Translations under genes and position numbers: made by a program | Source: Ophiodon elongatus | Lineage: Eukaryota > Chordata > Actinopteri > Perciformes > Hexagrammidae | NCBI GenBank assembly: GCA_016806645.1 | Contig: JACSYO010000534.1 | Location: 1-64,000 of the forward strand | Direction of reading: 5' to 3' | Length of the DNA stretch: 64,000 nt | The notes under the pieces: generated by a model | Told to the model about the DNA's origin: nothing | Databases searched by the model: none | What the model saw: only the letters and a program-made list of their open reading frames with translations | Shown: positions 49,700 to 60,694 of the stretch, one piece after another | Numbering within the stretch: position 1 is the first letter of the stretch | Layout of the letters: each line of letters opens with the position of its first letter

Positions 49700-52590
49700 T
49701 GAAAAATACACAGTTTACTTGATTTACCTCAATACATTATTCCAGTACAGCAGACTCTCAAGTTTCATATTTATTTCATGAATACATGATGTCCTCATCA
49801 CTTTTCAGCCTTAATGCTTCATTTTCAGTATTTATAGTCTGGAAAGACGTTTAGGCTTCGAAGAGGCCAACAGTGGATTTTGTTGAAAAATACACAGTTT
49901 AATTGATTTTCCTCAAAAAAAATGTCACTGAACAGCAGACTTTTAAGTTTCATGTTAATTTCATGAATACATGATGTTTTAATCACTTTTCTGCCTTAAA
50001 GCTGCATTTCCACATTATATGCTCTTAAAATACTTTTCGTCTGGCAAGAGGCCAAAAGTGGAATATGTTGAAAAATACACAGTTTACTTGATTTACCTCA
50101 ATACATTATCCCAGTACAGCAGACTCTCAAGTTTCATGTTAATTTCATGAATACATGATGTTTTAATCACTTTTCTGCCTTAAAGCTGCATTTCCACATT
50201 ATATGCTCTTAAAATACTTTTCGTCTGGCAAGAGGCCAAAAGTGGAATATGTTGAAAAATACACAGTTTACTTGATTTACCTCAATACATTATCCCAGTA
50301 CAGCAGACTCTCAAGTTTCATGTTAATTTCATGAATACATGATGTTCTCGTCACTTTTCTGACTTAAAGCTGCATTTCCACGTTGTATGCTCTCAAAATA
50401 CGTTTCGTCAGGCAAGAGGCCAAAAGTGGAATATGTTGAAAAATACACAGTTTACTTGATTTACCTCAATACATTGTCCCAGAACAGCACACTCTAAAGT
50501 TTCATGTTTATTTTATGAATACATGATGTTCTCATCACTTTTCAGCCTTAATGCTGCATTTTCAGTATTTATAGTCTGGAAAGACGTTTCGGCTTCGAAG
50601 AGGCCAACAGTGGATTTTGTTGAAAAATACACAGTTTAATTGATTTTCCTCAAAAGAAATGTCACTGAACAGCAGACTTTTAAGTTTCATGTTAATTTCA
50701 TGAATACATGATGTTTTAATCACTTTTCTGCCTTAAAGATGCATTTCCACGTTGTATGCTCTCAAAAGACGTATCGACTGGCAAGAGGCCAAAATTGGAA
50801 TATGTTGAAAAATACACAGTTTACTTGATTTACCTCAATACATTATCCCAGTACAGCAGACTCTCAAGTTTCATATTTATTTCATGAATACATGATGTCC
50901 TCATCACTTTTCAGCCTTAATGCTGCATTTTCAGTATTTATAGTCTGGAAAGACGTTTCGGCTTCGAAGAGGCCAACAGTGGATTTTGTTGAAAAATACA
51001 CAGTTTAATTGATTTTCCTCAAAAAAAATGTCACTGAACAGCAGACTTTTAAGTTTCATGTTAATTTCATGAATACATGATGTTTTAATCACTTTTCTGC
51101 CTTAAAGATGCATTTCCACGTTGTATGCTCTCAAAAGACGTATCTGCTGGCAAGAGGCCAAAATTGGAATATGTTGAAAAATACACAGTTTACTTGATTT
51201 ACCTCAATACATTATCCCAGTACAGCAGACTCTCAAGTTTCATGTTAATTTCATGAATACATGATGTTCTCGTCACTTTTCTGACTTAAAGCTGCATTTC
51301 CACGTTGTATGCTCTCAAAATACGTTTCGTCAGGCAAGAGGCCAAAAGTGGAATATGTTGAAAAATACACAGTTTACTTGATTTACCTCAATACATTATC
51401 CCAGAACAGCAGACTCTCAAGTTTCATGTTAATTTCATGAATACATGATGTTTTAATCACTTTTCTGCCTTAAAGATGCATTTCCACGTTGTATGCTCTC
51501 AAAAGACGTATCTGCTGGCAAGAGGCCAAAATTGGAATATGTTGAAAAATACACAGTTTACTTGATTTACCTCAATACATTATCCCAGTACAGCAGACTC
51601 TCAAGTTTCATGTTAATTTCATGAATACATGATGTTCTCGTCACTTTTCTGACTTAAAGCTGCATTTCCACGTTGTATGCTCTCAAAATACGTTTCGTCA
51701 GGCAAGAGGCCAAAAGTGGAATATGTTGAAAAATACACAGTTTACTTGATTTACCTCAATACATTATCCCAGAACAGCAGACTCTCAAGTTTCATGTTAA
51801 TTTCATGAATACATGATGTTTTAATCACTTTTCTGCCTTAAAGATGCATTTCCACGTTGTATGCTCTCAAAAGACGTATCGGCTGGCAAGAGGCCAAAAT
51901 TGGAATATGTTGAAAAATACACAGTTTACTTGATTTACCTCAATACATTATCCCAGTACAGCAGACTCTCAAGTTTCATGTTAATTTCATGAATACATGA
52001 TGTTCTCGTCACTTTTCTGACTTAAAGCTGCATTTCCACGTTGTATGCTCTCAAAATACGTTTCGTCAGGCAAGAGGCCAAAAGTGGAATATGTTGAAAA
52101 ATACACAGTTTACTTGATTTACCTCAATACATTGTCCCAGAACAGCACACTCTAAAGTTTCATGTTTATTTTATGAATACATGATGTTCTCATCACTTTT
52201 CAGCCTTAATGCTGCATTTTCAGTATTTATAGTCTGGAAAGACGTTTCGGCTTCGAAGAGGCCAACAGTGGATTTTGTTGAAAAATACACAGTTTAATTG
52301 ATTTTCCTCAAAATAAATGTCACTGAACAGCAGACTTTTAAGTTTCATGTTAATTTCATGAATACATGATGTTTTAATCACTTTTCTGCCTTAAAGCTGC
52401 ATTTCCACATTATATGCTCTTAAAATACTTTTCGTCTGGCAAGAGGCCAAAAGTGGAATATGTTGAAAAATACACAGTTTACTTGATTTACCTAAATACA
52501 TTATCCCAGTACAGCAGACTCTCAAGTTTCATGTTAATTTCATGAATACATGATGTTCTCGTCACTTTTCTGACTTAAAGCTGCATTTTC
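49700..52590 (+). repeat. 18-mer higher-order repeat, partial copy 0 with dimer expansion
   Basis: The second half of the 18-mer order is present before the first complete copy: CACACTCTAAAG at about 50,489, TTTCATATTTATTTCATG at about 50,869, TATCTGCTGG at 51,141 and again at 51,509, TATCGGCTGG at 51,877, and CACACTCTAAAG at about 52,145. The distance between the two CACACTCTAAAG markers is about 368 bp longer than in copy 1 because one two-monomer unit is doubled. A second TTTCATATTTATTTCATG marker lies at about 49,763, six monomers upstream. Confidence 0.85.
51141..51876 (+). repeat. Two-monomer (368 bp) duplication
   Basis: TATCTGCTGGCAAGAGG at 51,141 recurs at 51,509 with the intervening GTCAGGCAAGAGG unit, before the TATCGGCTGG unit at 51,877. 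The matching place in the downstream 18-mer copy (54,824 then 55,192) has only one TATCTGCTGG unit. The duplication therefore happened in this copy, or was lost from the others. Confidence 0.85.
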
Positions 52591-55500
52591 ATTATTAATG
52601 GTCTGAAAAGATGTTTCAGGCTGGGAAGAGGCCAAAACTGGAATATGTTGAAAAATACACAGTTTACTTGATTTACCTCAAAACATTGTCCCTGAACAGC
52701 AGACTCTCAAGTTTCATGTTAATTTCATGAATACAAGATGTTCTCGTCACTTTTCTGACTTAAAGCTGCATTTCCACGTTGTATGCTCTCAAAATACGTT
52801 TCGTCTGGCAAGAGGCAAAAAGTGGAATATGTTGAAAAATACACAGTTTACTTGATTTACCTCAATACATTGTCCCAGAACAGCACACTCTCAAGTTTCA
52901 TGTTTATTTCATGAATACATGATGTTCTCATCACTTTTCAGCCTTAATGCTGCATTTTCAGTATTTATAGTCTGGAAAGACGTTTCGGTTTCTAAGAGGC
53001 CAACAGTCGATTTTGTTGAAAAATACACAGTTTAATTGATTTTCCTCAATACATTATCCCAGTACAGCAGACTCTCAAGTTTCATGTTAATTTCATGAAT
53101 ACATGATGTTCCCATCACATTTCTGCATTAAATCATAATTTTCAGTATTTATGGTCTGGAAAGACTTTTCGGCTTCGAAGAGGCCAACAGTGGATTTTGT
53201 TAAGAAATACACAGTTTAATTGATTTTACTCAAAGAAATGTCCCTGAACAGCAGACTTCTAAGTTTCATGTTAATTTCAAGAATACATGATGTTTTAATC
53301 AATTTTCTGCTTTAAAGATGCATTTCCACATTGTATGCTCTCAAAAGACGTATCGGCTGGCAAGAGGCCAAAAGTGGAATATGTTGAAAAATACACAGTT
53401 TACTTGATTTACCTCAATACATTATCCCAGAACAGCAGACTCTCAAGTTTCATGTTAACTTCATGAATACATGATGTTTTCATCACTTTTCTGCCTTAAA
53501 GCTGCATTTCCACGTTGTATGCTCTTAAAATACGTTTCGTCTGGCAAGAGGCCATAATTGGAATATGTTGAAAAATACACAGTTTACTTGATTTACCTCA
53601 ATACGTTGTCCCAGTACAGCAGACTCTCAAGTTTCATGTTAATTTCATGAATACATGATGTTCTCGTCACTTTTCTGACTTAAATCTGCATTTCCACGTT
53701 GCCTGTTCTCAAAAGACCTTTGAGCTGGGAAGAGGCCAACATTGGATTTTGTTGAAAAATACACAGTTTACTTGATTTACCTCAATACATTATCCCAGTA
53801 CAGCAGACTCTCAAGTTTCATGTTAATTTCATGAATACATGATGTTTTAATCACTTTTCTGCCTTAAATCTGCATTTCCACATTATATGCTCTTAAAATA
53901 CTTTTCGTCTGGCAAGAGGCCAAAAGTGGAATATGTTGAAAAATACACAGTTTACTTGATTTACCTCAATACATTATCCCAGTACAGCAGACTCTCAAGT
54001 TTCATGTTAATTTCATGAATACATGATGTTCTCGTCACTTTTCTGACTTAAAGCTGCATTTCCACGTTGTATGCTCTCAAAATACGTTTCGTCAGGCAAG
54101 AGGCCAAAAGTGGAATATGTTGAAAAATACACAGTTTACTTGATTTACCTCAATACATTGTCCCAGAACAGCACACTCTAAAGTTTCATGTTTATTTTAT
54201 GAATACATGATGTTCTCATCACTTTTCAGCCTTAATGCTGCATTTTCAGTATTTATAGTCTGGAAAGACTTTTCGGCTTCGAAGAGGCCAACAGTGGATT
54301 TTGTTGAAAAATACACAGTTTAATTGATTTTCCTCAAAAGAAATGTCACTGAACAGCAGACTTTTAAGTTTCATGTTAATTTCATGAATACATGATGTTT
54401 TAATCACTTTTCTGCCTTAAAGATGCATTTCCACGTTGTATGCTCTCAAAAGACGTATCGACTGGCAAGAGGCCAAAATTGGAATATGTTGAAAAATACA
54501 CAGTTTACTTGATTTACCTCAATACATTATCCCAGTACAGCAGACTCTCAAGTTTCATATTTATTTCATGAATACATGATGTCCTCATCACTTTTCAGCC
54601 TTAATGCTGCATTTTCAGTATTTATAGTCTGGAAAGACGTTTCGGCTTCGAAGAGGCCAACAGTGGATTTTGTTGAAAAATACACAGTTTAATTGATTTT
54701 CCTCAAAAAAAATTCACTGAACAGCAGACTTTTAAGTTTCATGTTAATTTCATGAATACATGATGTTTTAATCACTTTTCTGCCTTAAAGATGCATTTCC
54801 ACGTTGTATGCTCTCAAAAGACGTATCTGCTGGCAAGAGGCCAAAATTGGAATATGTTGAAAAATACACAGTTTACTTGATTTACCTCAATACATTATCC
54901 CAGTACAGCAGACTCTCAAGTTTCATGTTAATTTCATGAATACATGATGTTCTCGTCACTTTTCTGACTTAAAGCTGCATTTCCACGTTGTATGCTCTCA
55001 AAATACGTTTCGTCAGGCAAGAGGCCAAAAGTGGAATATGTTGAAAAATACACAGTTTACTTGATTTACCTCAATACATTATCCCAGAACAGCAGACTCT
55101 CAAGTTTCATGTTAATTTCATGAATACATGATGTTTTAATCACTTTTCTGCCTTAAAGATGCATTTCCACGTTGTATGCTCTCAAAAGACGTATCGGCTG
55201 GCAAGAGGCCAAAATTGGAATATGTTGAAAAATACACAGTTTACTTGATTTACCTCAATACATTATCCCAGTACAGCAGACTCTCAAGTTTCATGTTAAT
55301 TTCATGAATACATGATGTTCTCGTCACTTTTCTGACTTAAAGCTGCATTTCCACGTTGTATGCTCTCAAAATACGTTTCGTCAGGCAAGAGGCCAAAAGT
55401 GGAATATGTTGAAAAATACACAGTTTACTTGATTTACCTCAATACATTGTCCCAGAACAGCACACTCTAAAGTTTCATGTTTATTTTATGAATACATGAT

Positions 55501-55905
55501 GTTCTCATCACTTTTCAGCCTTAATGCTGCATTTTCAGTATTTATAGTCTGGAAAGACGTTTCGGCTTCGAAGAGGCCAACAGTGGATTTTGTTGAAAAA
55601 TACACAGTTTAATTGATTTTCCTCAAAATAAATGTCACTGAACAGCAGACTTTTAAGTTTCATGTTAATTTCATGAATACATGATGTTTTAATCACTTTT
55701 CTGCCTTAAAGCTGCATTTCCACATTATATGCTCTTAAAATACTTTTCGTCTGGCAAGAGGCCAAAAGTGGAATATGTTGAAAAATACACAGTTTACTTG
55801 ATTTACCTAAATACATTATCCCAGTACAGCAGACTCTCAAGTTTCATGTTAATTTCATGAATACATGATGTTCTCGTCACTTTTCTGACTTAAAGCTGCA
55901 TTTTC
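52591..55905 (+). repeat. 18-mer higher-order repeat, copy 1 (3,315 bp)
   Basis: Starts, in an arbitrary phase, at ATTATTAATGGTCTGAAAAG and ends before its next occurrence at 55,906. Ordered markers are: AGCCTTAATGC units, TTAAGAAATACACAGTTTAA (53,200), TTCAAGAATACATGATG (53,277), GGCCATAATTGG (53,550), GCCTGTTCTCAAAAGACC (53,701), CACACTCTAAAG (54,173), TTTCATATTTATTTCATG (54,553), TATCTGCTGG (54,824), TATCGGCTGG (55,192) and CACACTCTAAAG (55,460). Copy 2 carries the same markers 3,313-3,315 bp downstream. I noticed only a handful of single-base differences by eye. Confidence 0.92.
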
Positions 55906-58900
55906 ATTATTAATGGTCTGAAAAGATGTTTCAGGCTGGGAAGAGGCCAAAACTGGAATATGTTGAAAAATACACAGTTTACTTGATTTACCTCAAAACA
56001 TTGTCCCTGAACAGCAGACTCTCAAGTTTCATGTTAATTTCATGAATACAAGATGTTCTCGTCACTTTTCTGACTTAAAGCTGCATTTCCACGTTGTATG
56101 CTCTCAAAATACGTTTCGTCTGGCAAGAGGCAAAAAGTGGAATATGTTGAAAAATACACAGTTTACTTGATTTACCTCAATACATTGTCCCAGAACAGCA
56201 CACTCTCAAGTTTCATGTTTATTTCATGAATACATGATGTTCTCATCACTTTTCAGCCTTAATGCTGCATTTTCAGTATTTATAGTCTGGAAAGACGTTT
56301 CGGTTTCTAAGAGGCCAACAGTCGATTTTGTTGAAAAATACACAGTTTAATTGATTTTCCTCAATACATTATCCCAGTACAGCAGACTCTCAAGTTTCAT
56401 GTTAATTTCATGAATACATGATGTTCCCATCACATTTCTGCATTAAATCATAATTTTCAGTATTTATGGTCTGGAAAGACTTTTCGGCTTCGAAGAGGCC
56501 AACAGTGGATTTTGTTAAGAAATACACAGTTTAATTGATTTTACTCAAAGAAATGTCCCTGAACAGCAGACTTCTAAGTTTCATGTTAATTTCAAGAATA
56601 CATGATGTTTTAATCAATTTTCTGCTTTAAAGATGCATTTCCACATTGTATGCTCTCAAAAGACGTATCGGCTGGCAAGAGGCCAAAAGTGGAATATGTT
56701 GAAAAATACACAGTTTACTTGATTTACCTCAATACATTATCCCAGAACAGCAGACTCTCAAGTTTCATGTTAACTTCATGAATACATGATGTTTTCACAC
56801 TTTTCTGCCTTAAAGCTGCATTTCCACGTTGTATGCTCTTAAAATACGTTTCGTCTGGCAAGAGGCCATAATTGGAATATGTTGAAAAATACACAGTTTA
56901 CTTGATTTACCTCAATACGTTGTCCCAGTACAGCAGACTCTCAAGTTTCATGTTAATTTCATGAATACATGATGTTCTCGTCACTTTTCTGACTTAAATC
57001 TGCATTTCCACGTTGCCTGTTCTCAAAAGACCTTTGAGCTGGGAAGAGGCCAACATTGGATTTTGTTGAAAAATACACAGTTTACTTGATTTACCTCAAT
57101 ACATTATCCCAGTACAGCAGACTCTCAAGTTTCATGTTAATTTCATGAATACATGATGTTTTAATCACTTTTCTGCCTTAAATCTGCATTTCCACATTAT
57201 ATGCTCTTAAAATACTTTTCGTCTGGCAAGAGGCCAAAAGTGGAATATGTTGAAAAATACACAGTTTACTTGATTTACCTCAATACATTATCCCAGTACA
57301 GCAGACTCTCAAGTTTCATGTTAATTTCATGAATACATGATGTTCTCGTCACTTTTCTGACTTAAAGCTGCATTTCCACGTTGTATGCTCTCAAAATACG
57401 TTTCGTCAGGCAAGAGGCCAAAAGTGGAATATGTTGAAAAATACACAGTTTACTTGATTTACCTCAATACATTGTCCCAGAACAGCACACTCTAAAGTTT
57501 CATGTTTATTTTATGAATACATGATGTTCTCATCACTTTTCAGCCTTAATGCTGCATTTTCAGTATTTATAGTCTGGAAAGACGTTTCGGCTTCGAAGAG
57601 GCCAACAGTGGATTTTGTTGAAAAATACACAGTTTAATTGATTTTCCTCAAAAGAAATGTCACTGAACAGCAGACTTTTAAGTTTCATGTTAATTTCATG
57701 AATACATGATGTTTTAATCACTTTTCTGCCTTAAAGATGCATTTCCACGTTGTATGCTCTCAAAAGACGTATCGACTGGCAAGAGGCCAAAATTGGAATA
57801 TTTTGAAAAATACACAGTTTACTTGATTTACCTCAATACATTATCCCAGTACAGCAGACTCTCAAGTTTCATATTTATTTCATGAATACATGATGTCCTC
57901 ATCACTTTTCAGCCTTAATGCTGCATTTTCAGTATTTATAGTCTGGAAAGACGTTTCGGCTTCGAAGAGGCCAACAGTGGATTTTGTTGAAAAATATACA
58001 GTTTAATTGATTTTCCTCAAAAAAAATGTCACTGAACAGCAGACTTTTAAGTTTCATGTTAATTTCATGAATACATGATGTTTTAATCACTTTTCTGCCT
58101 TAAAGATGCATTTCCACGTTGTATGCTCTCAAAAGACGTATCTGCTGGCAAGAGGCCAAAATTGGAATATGTTGAAAAATACACAGTTTACTTGATTTAC
58201 CTCAATACATTATCCCAGTACAGCAGACTCTCAAGTTTCATGTTAATTTCATGAATACATGATGTTCTCGTCACTTTTCTGACTTAAAGCTGCATTTCCA
58301 CGTTGTATGCTCTCAAAATACGTTTCGTCAGGCAAGAGGCCATAATTGGAATATGTTGAAAAATACACAGTTTACTTGATTTACCTCAATACGTTGTCCC
58401 AGTACAGCAGACTCTCAAGTTTCATGTTAATTTCATGAATACATGATGTTCTCGTCACTTTTCTGACTTAAATCTGCATTTCCACGTTGCCTGTTCTCAA
58501 AAGACCTTTGAGCTGGGAAGAGGCCAACATTGGATTTTGTTGAAAAATACACAGTTTACTTGATTTACCTCAATACATTATCCCAGTACAGCAGACTCTC
58601 AAGTTTCATGTTAATTTCATGAATACATGATGTTTTAATCACTTTTCTGCCTTAAATCTGCATTTCCACATTATATGCTCTTAAAATACTTTTCGTCTGG
58701 CAAGAGGCCAAAAGTGGAATATGTTGAAAAATACACAGTTTACTTGATTTACCTCAATACATTATCCCAGTACAGCAGACTCTCAAGTTTCATGTTAATT
58801 TCATGAATACATGATGTTCTCGTCACTTTTCTGACTTAAAGCTGCATTTCCCCGTTGTATGCTCTCAAAATACGTTTCGTCAGGCAAGAGGCCAAAAGTG

Positions 58901-60694
58901 GAATATGTTGAAAAATACACAGTTTACTTGATTTACCTCAATACATTGTCCCAGAACAGCACACTCTAAAGTTTCATGTTTATTTTATGAATACATGATG
59001 TTCTCATCACTTTTCAGCCTTAATGCTGCATTTTCAGTATTTATAGTCTGGAAAGACGTTTCGGCTTCGAAGAGGCCAACAGTGGATTTTGTTGAAAAAT
59101 ACACAGTTTAATTGATTTTCCTCAAAAGAAATGTCACTGAACAGCAGACTTTTAAGTTTCATGTTAATTTCATGAATACATGATGTTTTAATCACTTTTC
59201 TGCCTTAAAGATGCATTTCCACGTTGTATGCTCTCAAAAGACGTATCGACTGGCAAGAGGCCAAAATTGGAATATGTTGAAAAATACACAGTTTACTTGA
59301 TTTACCTCAATACATTATCCCAGTACAGCAGACTCTCAAGTTTCATATTTATTTCATGAATACATGATGTCCTCATCACTTTTCAGCCTTAATGCTGCAT
59401 TTTCAGTATTTATAGTCTGGAAAGACGTTTCGGCTTCGAAGAGGCCAACAGTGGATTTTGTTGAAAAATACACAGTTTAATTGATTTTCCTCAAAAAAAA
59501 TGTCACTGAACAGCAGACTTTTAAGTTTCATGTTAATTTCATGAATACATGATGTTTTAATCACTTTTCTGCCTTAAAGCTGCATTTCCACGTTGTATGC
59601 TCTTAAAATACGTTTCGTCTGGCAAGAGGCCAAAAGTGGAATATGTTGAAAAATACACAGTTTACTTGATTTACCTCAATACATTATCCCAGTACAGCAG
59701 ACTCTCAAGTTTCATGTTAATTTCATGAATACATGATGTTCTCGTCACTTTTCTGACTTAAAGCTGCATTTCCACGTTGTATGCTCTCAAAATACGTTTC
59801 GTCAGGCAAGAGGCCAAAAGTGGAATATGTTGAAAAATACACAGTTTACTTGATTTACCTCAATACATTATCCCAGAACAGCAGACTCTCAAGTTTCATG
59901 TTAATTTCATGAATACATGATGTTTTAATCACTTTTCTGCCTTAAAGATGCATTTCCACGTTGTATGCTCTCAAAAGACGTATCGGCTGGCAAGAGGCCA
60001 AAATTGGAATATGTTGAAAAATACACAGTTTACTTGATTTACCTCAATACATTATCCCAGTACAGCAGACTCTCAAGTTTCATGTTAATTTCATGAATAC
60101 ATGATGTTCTCGTCACTTTTCTGACTTAAAGCTGCATTTCCACGTTGTATGCTCTCAAAATACGTTTCGTCAGGCAAGAGGCCAAAAGTGGAATATGTTG
60201 AAAAATACACAGTTTACTTGATTTACCTCAATACATTGTCCCAGAACAGCACACTCTAAAGTTTCATGTTTATTTTATGAATACATGATGTTCTCATCAC
60301 TTTTCAGCCTTAATGCTGCATTTTCAGTATTTATAGTCTGGAAAGACGTTTCGGCTTCGAAGAGGCCAACAGTGGATTTTGTTGAAAAATACACAGTTTA
60401 ATTGATTTTCCTCAAAATAAATGTCACTGAACAGCAGACTTTTAAGTTTCATGTTAATTTCATGAATACATGATGTTTTAATCACTTTTCTGCCTTAAAG
60501 CTGCATTTCCACATTATATGCTCTTAAAATACTTTTCGTCTGGCAAGAGGCCAAAAGTGGAATATGTTGAAAAATACACAGTTTACTTGATTTACCTAAA
60601 TACATTATCCCAGTACAGCAGACTCTCAAGTTTCATGTTAATTTCATGAATACATGATGTTCTCGTCACTTTTCTGACTTAAAGCTGCATTTTC
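55906..60694 (+). repeat. 18-mer higher-order repeat, copy 2, enlarged by an 8-mer duplication (4,789 bp)
   Basis: Repeats the marker order of copy 1 from 55,906. After the TATCTGCTGG and CAGG units it jumps back to GGCCATAATTGG at 58,338, and the section from GCCTGTTCTCAAAAG (57,015, again at 58,489) is present twice at a period of 1,474 bp. The total is 3,315 plus 1,474 bp, exactly 26 monomers. In the second half of the duplication one right-half segment (59,580-59,638) has been replaced. The unit then ends with CACACTCTAAAG near 60,249 and the next ATTATTAATGG marker at 60,695. Confidence 0.9.
57015..59962 (+). repeat. Internal 8-mer duplication inside 18-mer copy 2 (two units of 1,474 bp)
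   Basis: GCCTGTTCTCAAAAGACCTT at 57,015 recurs at 58,489. TTTCATATTTATTTCATG recurs at the same spacing of about 1,475 bp (57,866 and 59,341), and so does CACACTCTAAAG (57,486 and 58,962). The chimeric unit that closes the loop is at 58,328-58,349. The coordinates give the two units in the phase set by the first marker. The right edge is not sharp because later sequence returns to the normal order. Confidence 0.85.
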
